DNA from: Thermotogota bacterium ADurb.Bin062
Lineage (GTDB): Bacteria > Thermotogota > Thermotogae > MWEM01
Direction: 5' to 3'
NCBI GenBank assembly: GCA_002071085.1
Contig: MWEM01000008.1
Location: forward strand, 1 to 64,000
Length of the DNA: 64,000 bases
In this document: positions 33,961 to 42,235 of the stretch, piece by piece
How positions within the stretch are numbered: position 1 is the stretch's first letter
Layout of the letters: each line of letters starts with the position of its first letter
The notes under the pieces: generated by a model
Database searches by the model: none
The model's input: only the letters and a program-made list of their open reading frames with translations
What the model was told of the DNA's origin: nothing
Program-made: the position numbers and the translations under genes

Positions 33961-36030
33961 TTACTCCTCTTCCTGAAGGCGAAATGCCTGCTCAATGATA
34001 GCCATCACATCATCGAGCCTATTCTCGTTGTGTAGAACTACCTCTACGCCGCCGTTGTTCCTATTGCTAATAGCTACAATATCTCTGAACCTACCATCTG
34101 GATCTACAATTTCCTGAAATTTCATCTTGACCCTCAGGAGAAGCCGTTCGTTTTCGATAACAACATCCACAAAGTCTGTTTCCAACATATAAGAAATGTG
34201 CTGTGTCCTAAACACACGCTTTACCGAAGTACTAAGGTTAAGAATACGCGTGTTAAGCATATCGAAAAGATTTCTGTTGAAGTCGTTCCAATTTGGATAG
34301 GCTTCTAATCTGCCCTGCGGGGCAAGTTCGCCTTGAGGTAGAAAAGGCGCGATTTCTTCATCTGTAAGAGAGGGATAAGGCCAAACCATTCGCGCTACCT
34401 CGCTAAGTATGGATGCGCGCTCGACGACTTGTTGTTCTCCCCATATATTCTGCCTTATAACATACCTGTTCAAGCGTAGTGCGCTTTCTATGAAACCTCC
34501 TGGCATATTAAGTTTATCGGTAAAGGAAGAATCGCTCATTTCTGCATTATAAGCCGTCAGCGTCAGGTTGCCTATGGTGTGTAGATATGTCCTTTGAACC
34601 TCACTCCAATTTTCACCCAGGGCAGCAATCCATTCGGGAGAAAGCGCCGGATTTTGCGGGATGATGTGTTCGATGGTTAAGTTATCCAAAACAACAACTG
34701 CATTGTTATCCCAGTTTTCAAGCTTTCTCAAAATATACCGGCAACGATTCATATTATATATATCCCTTGTTTTGAAATCTTCGAGGAATCTTTGGTCATC
34801 CGGGAACACCCTGTTGGAGTCGAGTAAGATAAAGAATGCCTTGACCGAATTCAAGTAATCGTCCGGCCTGATGTTATTCTTTATGCTGGCAAAAATCCTA
34901 TGGAGAGAGTTAGTCGGCATACCACAGATAGCGCGGCGCAAGACGTAACTCACACAAAGTTGAATGATTTCTAACAGTTCTTCTCTTTGGATCATCCCAT
35001 TTGTATAGTCTTCGAGTACTTTGAGTAGGAAAGGATAGGCTACCCCCATACTGATTTCCTTCATATCTCTATACAGTGAGGTAAGCATCCCGTCTTCGCT
35101 TCTGGCGAAATACATATCAGTAAATAATCTCGCATGGCGGTAAATATCTATGCAACGGTCTATTACAGGCATACCGCTATTTCTATGGAAGCCGCGGAAT
35201 TCCTTATAAATCTCTTGTTCCTTTTCCTTAGGTATCCGACCTAGTTTCATTGTCAAGTAAACACGGAAAAAGACGTCCAACAACTTGCTCTGCTGTTCAT
35301 AGTCGAATAGTAATTCCGTGGGTCGCCAAAACTCGTCGTACACGTATGCTTGAGTCTCAGTGTCCAAGCCCATGAGCAAGAAGTTGCGGATAAGATCTGA
35401 GTCATTCAAGTCCATACCAGTCGAGTTTAGGCTCTCAAAGATCGCCTGCGGATCATCGTGCCTTCGATCAAGCACAACGTCTACGATTTGAAGCATGCCG
35501 ATCGCATTGTAAAGATCAGTGGGCAAGATTACTCCGTTAGCAATTTGCTGGGCAAAGAAGTTATAGTTGTCGAAAATACGAGACTGGAGATTATTCATAA
35601 GCTGTTTCCGATTTATTTTTCGAATGAGCGCATCCCTATCAGATTGCGTTAATAATAGCTTATACCTACCATCTGCTTGCTCGAAAATGTTTATGAGATG
35701 TGTTTGTGTTATTTGATCTGGGTTAACGTCACACTCGGGGTGTTCCAATGCATAATCGCGCAGAGCGACGAGAAGTAAGGTTAATGTTGTAAGCCTTTGT
35801 TGACCGTCGATGATCATCGCAACTCTTTTACCTGCCGGCGCTTCCTCTGAGATACGTACTATAGACCCAATGAAATGCCCCTCTCGGTGGTCTCGATGGA
35901 TGTTGACGATATCGTCCCATAGACGAGCGCACTGCTCGCGTTCCCAGCTATAAGTTCTTTGATACAAGGGTATCCGGTATAGGCATACCCCACCGAGATA
36001 ATTATAAATATCAACAGAAAAAGCGTGCAT
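33961..36030 (-). CDS. GmrSD-like DUF262/DUF1524 protein
   Basis: A 689-residue single-chain protein. The N-terminal DUF262 (GmrS-like) part has IPLYQRTYSW (20-29) and the NTPase motif DGQQR (75-79). The middle DUF1524 (GmrD-like) part has the HNH-type LTIEHIIPQNP and HTIGNLTLTAYNAEMS near residues 455-505. The last 100 residues look like a small DNA-interaction domain (VVLHNENRLDDVMAIIEQAF). Fused GmrSD enzymes are type IV restriction systems that cut modified phage DNA; that role is inferred. GGAGGAG precedes the start and a strong promoter lies 165 bases upstream. It stands alone beside ISL3 copy B. Confidence 0.87.
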   Translation of the reverse strand: MHAFSVDIYNYLGGVCLYRIPLYQRTYSWEREQCARLWDDIVNIHRDHREGHFIGSIVRISEEAPAGKRVAMIIDGQQRLTTLTLLLVALRDYALEHPECDVNPDQITQTHLINIFEQADGRYKLLLTQSDRDALIRKINRKQLMNNLQSRIFDNYNFFAQQIANGVILPTDLYNAIGMLQIVDVVLDRRHDDPQAIFESLNSTGMDLNDSDLIRNFLLMGLDTETQAYVYDEFWRPTELLFDYEQQSKLLDVFFRVYLTMKLGRIPKEKEQEIYKEFRGFHRNSGMPVIDRCIDIYRHARLFTDMYFARSEDGMLTSLYRDMKEISMGVAYPFLLKVLEDYTNGMIQREELLEIIQLCVSYVLRRAICGMPTNSLHRIFASIKNNIRPDDYLNSVKAFFILLDSNRVFPDDQRFLEDFKTRDIYNMNRCRYILRKLENWDNNAVVVLDNLTIEHIIPQNPALSPEWIAALGENWSEVQRTYLHTIGNLTLTAYNAEMSDSSFTDKLNMPGGFIESALRLNRYVIRQNIWGEQQVVERASILSEVARMVWPYPSLTDEEIAPFLPQGELAPQGRLEAYPNWNDFNRNLFDMLNTRILNLSTSVKRVFRTQHISYMLETDFVDVVIENERLLLRVKMKFQEIVDPDGRFRDIVAISNRNNGGVEVVLHNENRLDDVMAIIEQAFRLQEEE

Positions 36031-36411
36031 ATACTTCTCCTCCTTTAATAATACGGCAGATAGCTAAGGCCGCTTTTTTGATGGCGCAAATGAAATATAA
36101 CGGTATTTAACACCTTTCGAACGCTTGCTCTTCGAATAATACTTTCGAATGAAAACCAAAATATAATAAAATAGAAGGTGAATCGACTCATCAATTATAC
36201 CACGAATCAAACAAATAGTCAATAATAGTTGTAACAATCGCGTCTTTATTCGTTCTCTGCGGTTAATTGTTAACGCTTAATTTTCGTTCCTGCTTTTTGC
36301 CGAGGAAAACTCCCGTTTAGGTCGAAGGCAATCGTATTCTTTTGAACGGGCTTTTTGCGTATTTTTCGGGGATTCTCTATCGCGTATCTAGTCTGCGCGC
36401 GATAACTCGTG
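36031..36411. other. gene-free stretch upstream of the DUF262 gene
   Basis: This stretch carries the minus-strand promoter at 36194-36222 and the palindrome GTTAATTGTTAAC at 36262-36274, about 40 bases upstream of its -35 box. No gene is visible. Confidence 0.5.
36194..36222 (-). promoter_or_regulatory. promoter of the DUF262/DUF1524 gene
   Basis: TTGACT (36217-36222) and a perfect TATAAT (36194-36199) on the minus strand are spaced by 17 bases, a near-consensus strong promoter. Confidence 0.75.
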
Positions 36412-36860
36412 GTGTGGGTATAATATCGAGGCGCAACAAAAAATAGAAAGAGGAGGAGACACGACTTTTGCGTTTTTATACCGCGATAGGCCCGTACAAA
36501 TCCGTATCGCGCCGTCGCGAAAAGAAGAGGCGCTTACGCCGCGATGCTGCGCACGGATACGCTCACAATGCAAAATTGAGACCATGCCAAACTAAAGTTT
36601 GGCGGTCCCGAAAAGCATTCCCAGAAAACAGGGTTCGCACAGAGAACACGGAGGGCACGGAGGAAAAAACGCCAATGAGCGAGGGTTTACAAAAAATGTA
36701 AAGCCTGCCAACTTGAAATTTGGCGATCCGAGAAAACAGGGTTCGCACAGAGAACACGGAGGGCGCGGAGGAAAAAATGGCAATGGGCGGGGATTTCCAA
36801 GAAAAAGTGAAACATGCCAACTTAAAAGTTGGCGTTCCCACGGCGTTCCCGGCGTTACCA
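36412..36860. repeat. mosaic MITE-like element, copy 6 (right end missing)
   Basis: It begins GTGTGGGTATAATATCG like copies 1 and 3 and contains one TATCGCGCCGTCGCGAAAAG module, the palindromes CCAAACTAAAGTTTGG, CCAACTTGAAATTTGG and CCAACTTAAAAGTTGG, and the CTCTGTG module in reverse orientation twice. No right terminal repeat was found, so it is truncated. Confidence 0.65.
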
Positions 36861-36911
36861 GGTGCGCGACGTTCTCTTTGGCGGTGTCAGGAAATGTGGT
36901 ATGATACTAAA

Positions 36912-36925
36912 GTCAGAAATCTGAC
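36912..36925. promoter_or_regulatory. palindromic operator candidate GTCAGA-AA-TCTGAC
   Basis: A perfect palindrome with six-base arms lies eight bases after a -10-like TATGAT (36899-36904) and 118 bases ahead of the zinc-repeat membrane protein. The position suits a repressor site. The -35 for this promoter is poor. Confidence 0.4.
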
Positions 36926-37043
36926 GTTAGGAATGGTGAGAACGAAAATAAGAAACGCGCAAACGCCAAGGCGAGGAAAACCTGGCGCGAGAACCTCGCG
37001 GATTATCTTTGACAGTAACCAACTCGTTTCTTAGGAGCATAAT

Positions 37044-37568
37044 ATGAGTAGAAAATCGAAGTTCTGGAGAATTTTCGGACGGGTTATCCTGATTACTTTG
37101 CAAGTCGTCGGCGTCATTCTCTTGTTCACGTTCAAGTTTTTGTTAAAAATGTCAGAGAGAACCTCAAACACTGCCGTTGAAAAGTCCTCGGCTCCCGTCG
37201 ATGACGGTAGAAAGGTTACGGCTCGCTTTGAACCAGCACAGGCTCGAGAGGTATACGTGTGTAAATACTGTGGGACTCAGGGGCGTGATCCATATTTTGC
37301 CAGCAGTTATTGCAATTACAGCCCCACGAAAAGTCATAGCCTGATACGTGGCAGTGATACATACGTCTGCAAGTTTTGTGGGACTCTGGGGCGAGATCCT
37401 TATTTCACCAGCGGTTATTGCCCTTACAGCCCCAATAACCACCATATTCTTACGCAGGGCAGAAGTATGTATGTGTGCAAGTATTGCGGAGAGCAATCCC
37501 AGAACCCTTTGTTCGTGCCGAACACCTGTTTTAAGAGTCCGCATAAAAAGCATGAGCTGATAGACTGA
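37044..37568 (+). CDS. membrane protein with three CCCH-type zinc-binding repeats
   Basis: A 174-residue protein I do not recognise as a named family. Residues 11-35 form one membrane helix after a basic start. Residues 71-174 are three 36-residue repeats, each with the exact spacing C-x2-C-x13-C-x7-H: C73/C76/C90/H98, C109/C112/C126/H134 and C145/C148/C162/H170. All ligands are conserved, so three small zinc-binding units are likely, probably on the cytoplasmic side. TTAGGAG precedes the start. It lies upstream of, and in line with, MoxR module 2, which has its own promoter. A sensory or adaptor role for the module is a guess. Confidence 0.7.
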   Translation: MSRKSKFWRIFGRVILITLQVVGVILLFTFKFLLKMSERTSNTAVEKSSAPVDDGRKVTARFEPAQAREVYVCKYCGTQGRDPYFASSYCNYSPTKSHSLIRGSDTYVCKFCGTLGRDPYFTSGYCPYSPNNHHILTQGRSMYVCKYCGEQSQNPLFVPNTCFKSPHKKHELID

Positions 37569-37728
37569 TTTCGCGTCCCAAATCTCTGAACCAACAATCC
37601 TTTAAGAGAAATGCGGAAATTCCTCAACGAGCAAACTATTTTATTATGCGATTCATGGCATTCTGAATCGCATCAGTAAAGTATTATCGGATAAAAGGAA
37701 ATGTATATTGAACACTAAACCGAAGGTG
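37569..37728. other. spacer between the zinc-repeat gene and module 2 promoter
   Basis: No gene or terminator with a clear T-run is visible here. The stretch from the promoter to 38017 is an untranslated leader of about 250 bases, longer than that of module 1. Confidence 0.45.
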
Positions 37729-37757
37729 TTGACATTCCCGAATCGGTGTGATATAAT
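37729..37757 (+). promoter_or_regulatory. promoter of MoxR-vWA-SUMF1 module 2
   Basis: Consensus TTGACA (37729-37734) and TATAAT (37752-37757) with a 17-base spacer: a perfect sigma-70 promoter by the hexamers. The GGTA-N6-TACC palindrome of module 1 is absent. Confidence 0.82.
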
Positions 37758-38017
37758 ACTTCCATATGATACGTCTACTACTTCTCGGAAGCTTACTAAA
37801 CCGGATGACTTAAAATAAGGAAAGGGGTTCGCCTGAAAGGTGGATTTCCGGACCCGTGATTCCGCGTATTTCGGCTTTTGTTTCATCCTCAATCGAACTG
37901 GAAGCATTTCATCTATTTGACTCTGTCGTATGAGACCGCGCCGGATTTTTGCGCGATGAGAGCGATTTTCGGCACGCTGTCGTTCGTCCGTTTGACACGT
38001 ATTGAAAGGGGGAAAAG

Positions 38018-39139
38018 ATGGAAGAACTCGAATTGACGCCCACTCAAGCTAAAAAAGCCATACAATTCTTCTTCAAGCATATGCCACACCAGCCGATACT
38101 TCTTTGTGGTCCTTCCGGAATAGGGAAGACCGAGATCACGAGGCAGGTCGTCTCCGAAAACAGATGGGAATACCTGGACATTCGATTGGCTGGGATGCTT
38201 CCCGAAGACTTGAGGGGGTATCCGAAAGCTGAAACTTGGACAGATGTGGCTGCCCGAAGAAGCTTGGGCGTTCAGGGGGTGAGCCGACCTCAGATCGAGT
38301 TTGTGTTGGTGGACAAACTCACCAGGGTGTTTGAATCCGAGGGGCCAGGAGTTCTGGACTTCGAGGAGCTCAATCGAGCTCATCCCGATGTGCATCAACC
38401 CATATTCCAACTGATTGGCGATCGTACTATGGATAGCCGTGTGATGGGCGATCAATGGAGAATCATTGCCTCGATCAATCCCGATGATGACAGTAGTTAT
38501 ATGGTGAATGCTATGGATATGGCCTTCGTCCGAAGATGGCTGTTCATACGTGTCAAATCAGATGTAGAGAGCTGGTTGGAATATGCCCAAAAGGAGCGTT
38601 ATCATCCTATGGTGCTCGAATACCTGAGAGCCAATCCCTCTATGTTATATAAATCCCTTACCCCTAACCTGACCCTCATGCCTGCCGTTTGGGAAAGAGC
38701 GAGCAAGCTTCTTTACTCATTCAGCAATATGCAGGAGATAAAAACCAAAGGCCTTATCCCTCTCCAATTGGTGGTGGGGGTCTCCGTTGGACACGAAATG
38801 ATGGAGATGCTCTTCAAATCCGACTGCCCCACAATTTCTCCTATGGATGTCATTCGAGAGTACTCGAAAAATGAAAAGTTGCGTTTACTCGTTCTCGAAA
38901 AGGCAGAGGCAGGCCATATGTGCGAGCTGGCTCGATTGGCTGATGCCGTATCGATTTTGATGGAAAAGTGGGATATGAACATTGTCCTTTTTGCCTTGGA
39001 TTTGCCCAATGATACCTGTCAAATGCTGATCAGCAGACTTCGTTCATCAGAGGTGGATATCTCTGACCCTAAGATGGAAGAGGCTTTGGCAAAACTCTAT
39101 ATCAAAATTGGCGATTTTGGATTGGAGACTGCTATCTGA
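38018..39139 (+). CDS. MoxR-type AAA+ ATPase, module 2
   Basis: A 373-residue paralogue of the ATPase at 18680, colinear and without gaps. Walker A is GPSGIGKT (31-38) and Walker B is VLDFEE (112-117). Differences cluster in the C-terminal third. The ribosome site is AAAGGGGG. The stop overlaps the following start by one base (TGATG), as in module 1. It is expected to drive remodelling of the vWA partner or a complex built on it (family knowledge). Confidence 0.88.
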   Translation: MEELELTPTQAKKAIQFFFKHMPHQPILLCGPSGIGKTEITRQVVSENRWEYLDIRLAGMLPEDLRGYPKAETWTDVAARRSLGVQGVSRPQIEFVLVDKLTRVFESEGPGVLDFEELNRAHPDVHQPIFQLIGDRTMDSRVMGDQWRIIASINPDDDSSYMVNAMDMAFVRRWLFIRVKSDVESWLEYAQKERYHPMVLEYLRANPSMLYKSLTPNLTLMPAVWERASKLLYSFSNMQEIKTKGLIPLQLVVGVSVGHEMMEMLFKSDCPTISPMDVIREYSKNEKLRLLVLEKAEAGHMCELARLADAVSILMEKWDMNIVLFALDLPNDTCQMLISRLRSSEVDISDPKMEEALAKLYIKIGDFGLETAI

Positions 39140-40452
39140 TGGATCGATCGAATCCCCCTCCCTATCCCACTATGGCGGATCTGGAATCCGCCTTACAGGA
39201 AGGCATTCAGTCCGGTTGTTTATTCAGCTACATCCTTTCTTCTCTCAACCGTAGGATCGACGAAACGGCGGAAGCCATAGCTTACGTTTCTTTGTCTCCA
39301 AATCGAAAGGCGTGGTCTCTGGTGGTCAATCCCATCCTCTTCTCTCAAATATACGAAACGCGATCGAAAGAGCCTCGGGAGAGAGTTTTAAGGGCCATTC
39401 TCATTCACGAGTTCCTACATCTTGCGCACGATCATTTCGACCGTGGCTTAACCCTTCTCAAATCGTACTCGTTAGAGACACTCAACATCGCGGCCGACCT
39501 GGCCGTGAATGGCTGCAGAAAACACGGGGAACTGAGCGTATTGGAAGAAATAGGGGGCTTGTTCCCTGATCGGCCCCCTTTCGATTTCCCTGTGAGACTG
39601 TCGATGGAGCAGTACCTGGCATTGTTGCCGAAAACGAAGGGCTGTATGCTGGTTTCGGTCCCAAAATGGCTCTCAGGTTTCTCTCAGACGATGGAAGAGC
39701 TTCAAGGTCTTTCGGATAACGGAACCCCTTATGAAGGGAGCGTTTATGCGTCCATTAGAGATTTGGCTTCGTCAGCAACCCTAGAACTGAAAAAGCGAAT
39801 CGGAGAGCTCATGCAGGGTCTACAGAAAAAGCCTTCGAGTGACCTGCGCAGCCGAGGATTCGGCAGGGGCGAAGACGTTTGGGTGACCGATTGGGTATTC
39901 CCGCGTGTGAAGAACACATGGATGCGGCACCTGAGAAACGTCTTGACGGGATCGGGGTCTGGCGTTGCAAACACCCGTTCCTATCGACGCCCTCATCGAC
40001 GGGAAGGAGGGGGCATTCTTTTGAAAGTAAATATCTCTTCACAAAAGGAGCAGACCCTGATCATACTCGATACCTCGGGTTCTATGATGGCTGCGGACTA
40101 CGAACTGTTTATGGGTTTGATCAAAACGTTGAATAGCGACGCTCGCAGCTTCTACGTCATGCAGTGGGACTACGAGCAACAGACGGAGCCCGTTCCCGTC
40201 ACCGTATTTATGGCCAAGAAGAAGCCCGAGTTCCACGGCAGGGGCGGAACAGATATGCAACAGGCCGTGTTGGTAGCCTCACAACGCTATCCGCAGTATA
40301 AAAAAATGGTTGTGGTGACGGATGGGGGCACACCGTACTTCACCAAAGATGATCCGTCCCCGGTGCCGGTAATCTGGGTACTCACCCATAATGCGCCGTT
40401 TAACAATGCCGATGGGGTTGTGGTCCGTTTACGCGAGGATCGAGATACGTAA
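39139..40452 (+). CDS. metallopeptidase-like (DUF2201) plus vWA domain protein, module 2
   Basis: A 437-residue paralogue of the protein at 19801. H90-E-F-L-H94 (IHEFLHLAHDHF) is kept, as is the vWA metal site (LIILDTSGSM, GRGGTDMQQ, VVTDGGTP). The middle region, about residues 165-265, is much less alike than the two ends and may decide partner specificity. The gene is coupled to MoxR upstream and followed 26 bases later by the SUMF1-fold gene, so the three form one transcript. Confidence 0.86.
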   Translation: MDRSNPPPYPTMADLESALQEGIQSGCLFSYILSSLNRRIDETAEAIAYVSLSPNRKAWSLVVNPILFSQIYETRSKEPRERVLRAILIHEFLHLAHDHFDRGLTLLKSYSLETLNIAADLAVNGCRKHGELSVLEEIGGLFPDRPPFDFPVRLSMEQYLALLPKTKGCMLVSVPKWLSGFSQTMEELQGLSDNGTPYEGSVYASIRDLASSATLELKKRIGELMQGLQKKPSSDLRSRGFGRGEDVWVTDWVFPRVKNTWMRHLRNVLTGSGSGVANTRSYRRPHRREGGGILLKVNISSQKEQTLIILDTSGSMMAADYELFMGLIKTLNSDARSFYVMQWDYEQQTEPVPVTVFMAKKKPEFHGRGGTDMQQAVLVASQRYPQYKKMVVVTDGGTPYFTKDDPSPVPVIWVLTHNAPFNNADGVVVRLREDRDT

Positions 40453-40478
40453 ACGCGCCGAAGGGGAGAGAAAAGGAG

Positions 40479-41573
40479 ATGAAGAAGGAAGAGACGTACT
40501 GGATCCCAGGGTTGGACCAAAATGAACACAAAGTGCTCTCTCTGTCCGATATAGGGCTCATCTTGAGAGGTTCCTTGCACTCGGCGAAAAACGCCAATGC
40601 GATGTCTGTGAAGGGCAGGCTGTCAGCCGCGTTGAACGCGCTCTCGATTACTTCCGAGATGGTGCGCGTGCGGGCGGGTAGTTTCAAAATGGGCCATACA
40701 CGTGAAGACCGAGTAGAGGATGCCATCCACTTAGGATTCTTTTCCCATCTCGTGACCCTCACCTACGACTATTGGATAGGTCGTTATCCCGTTACATGCC
40801 AGGAATACGATTGTTTCTGCGAGAGCATCGGAAAAGCAAAGCCACGTGATCCCTTCGAAGAGAACGAATGGGTTCCTAGAAGATATTTTCCTGTCGGCTA
40901 CTTGAAATGGGGCGACGCCGTCAGGTACTGCAACTGGCTGAGCCTGCGGGAGGGTCTGAAACCCGCCTTTGATTTTGATGGGAACTTGTTGGACACGAAT
41001 GGAAACATAACGACCGAAATAAAAAATGTCGAGGGCTACCGCCTGCCCACGGAAGCGGAATGGGAATACGCCGCCCGCGGCGGGCATAAGAGAACGAGAG
41101 ATTACCGGTTCCCCGGAACTGACGACTTGGAGGATTTATTGATCCCCTATTATGACGACAAACCCTTGGGGCAAACCAAGCCCAACGATTTGGGCCTGTT
41201 CGATATGAGTGGAACGATTTGGGAATGGTGTTACGATAGGTATTTTGACTATACCAACTCGACTGAGAGGGTCGACCCCATAGGTCCTACGAAAGGGAGG
41301 GCACGGGTTATAAGAGGCTGCGGGCTAGATGTAAACTACGCCTTAGACAGAGGCCGTGAGATTGAATTTAACGTTGCCTACCGCTACGAATCCCCTCCAA
41401 TTAGCAGGCGTAGTGGGTTGCGCACCGGTTTTCGCGTGGCGAGAACGTGCGATTGGGCGAGAGGAGACGGGCAAGAACCTGCCGAACGGAAGTTTGTCAT
41501 TCCCAGAAAACAGCGTTCACACAAAGGGCACAGAGGCCACGGAGTAAAAAAAGAAATACCCCTGGAGTTCTAA
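40479..41573 (+). CDS. SUMF1-fold protein, module 2, with repeat-derived C-terminal tail
   Basis: A 364-residue protein. Residues about 65-330 are a SUMF1 fold: AGSFKMGHTREDR, YWIGRYPVTCQEYDCF, GDAVRYCNWLSLREGL, YRLPTEAEWEYAARGG, MSGTIWEWCYDR, GFRVAR. Both catalytic cysteine positions of FGE are lost, so it is probably not an enzyme. The fold ends at RVART; about 35 further residues follow, and from about 41498 these are encoded by the interspersed repeat (KQRSHKGHRGHG). Module 1 stops two residues after RVART. AGGGGAG precedes the start. Sequence between the conserved blocks differs strongly from the module 1 copy. Confidence 0.85.
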   Translation: MKKEETYWIPGLDQNEHKVLSLSDIGLILRGSLHSAKNANAMSVKGRLSAALNALSITSEMVRVRAGSFKMGHTREDRVEDAIHLGFFSHLVTLTYDYWIGRYPVTCQEYDCFCESIGKAKPRDPFEENEWVPRRYFPVGYLKWGDAVRYCNWLSLREGLKPAFDFDGNLLDTNGNITTEIKNVEGYRLPTEAEWEYAARGGHKRTRDYRFPGTDDLEDLLIPYYDDKPLGQTKPNDLGLFDMSGTIWEWCYDRYFDYTNSTERVDPIGPTKGRARVIRGCGLDVNYALDRGREIEFNVAYRYESPPISRRSGLRTGFRVARTCDWARGDGQEPAERKFVIPRKQRSHKGHRGHGVKKEIPLEF

Positions 41574-42165
41574 GAAACAGTAAAACATGCCAACTTGAAA
41601 GTTGACCCCACGAAGAGAAGGGGCGCTTGCGCCGCGATTAGCGCGCGGGTCATCGCGGGGTAACCAATGGGACCCCGCGATACGCCTTTTTTCTTTACAC
41701 CGCGATGATGTCGGGGTATCGCGCCGTCGCGAGAAGAAGGAGCGCTTACGCCGCGATGCCCGTGTTGGGGGTATCGCGCCGTCGCGAAAAGAAAAAGCGC
41801 TTACGCCGCGATGCCCGTGTTGGGGGTATCGCGCCATCGCGAGAAGAAAAAGCGCTACGCCGCGATGCCCGTATGGGGTCATCGCAGGGTAACCAGCGGG
41901 CTGACTTCGAAGGCCCACGAACTCTCGCGATACGCTCTATGTCTTTCTAAAAAGGGCATCACACCGTCGCGAAAAGAAGGAGCGCTTACGCCGCGATGCC
42001 CGTGTTGGGGGTATCGCGCCGTCGCGAGAAGAAGGAGCGCTTACGCCGCGATGCCCCACTAGGGAATGCTCCCAGTGAAAAGATAAAGCCATGCCAAACT
42101 AAAGTTTGGCGCTCCCAGAAGACATGCCGGACTAAAGTCCGGCGTTCCCAGGAATTCCCAGGCGT
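41495..42165. repeat. mosaic repeat block with a 55-bp tandem array
   Basis: The same modules as in the MITE-like copies but without the terminal repeats. GTATCGCGCCGTCGCGA units recur at 41716, 41771 and 41826, then at about 41956 and 42011, a spacing of 55 bp within each group. Two ATCGCGGGGT-type hairpins (one altered) lie near 41653 and 41879. The right end holds CCAAACTAAAGTTTGG and CCGGACTAAAGTCCGG. It overlaps the end of the SUMF1-fold gene and stops before the promoter at 42203. Confidence 0.75.
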
Positions 42166-42202
42166 TCCACTTTCGGTGTTTTTCGTAGCGCCCGGTAAAT
42201 GG

Positions 42203-42208
42203 TATAAT
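42203..42208 (+). promoter_or_regulatory. -10 box of the serine hydrolase/anmK operon
   Basis: A perfect TATAAT lies 28 bases before the start codon. The -35 region (TTTTCG) is poor, so strength is uncertain. Confidence 0.45.
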
Positions 42209-42235
42209 TCATCGGTTATTTGATGGGGGTGTTCT

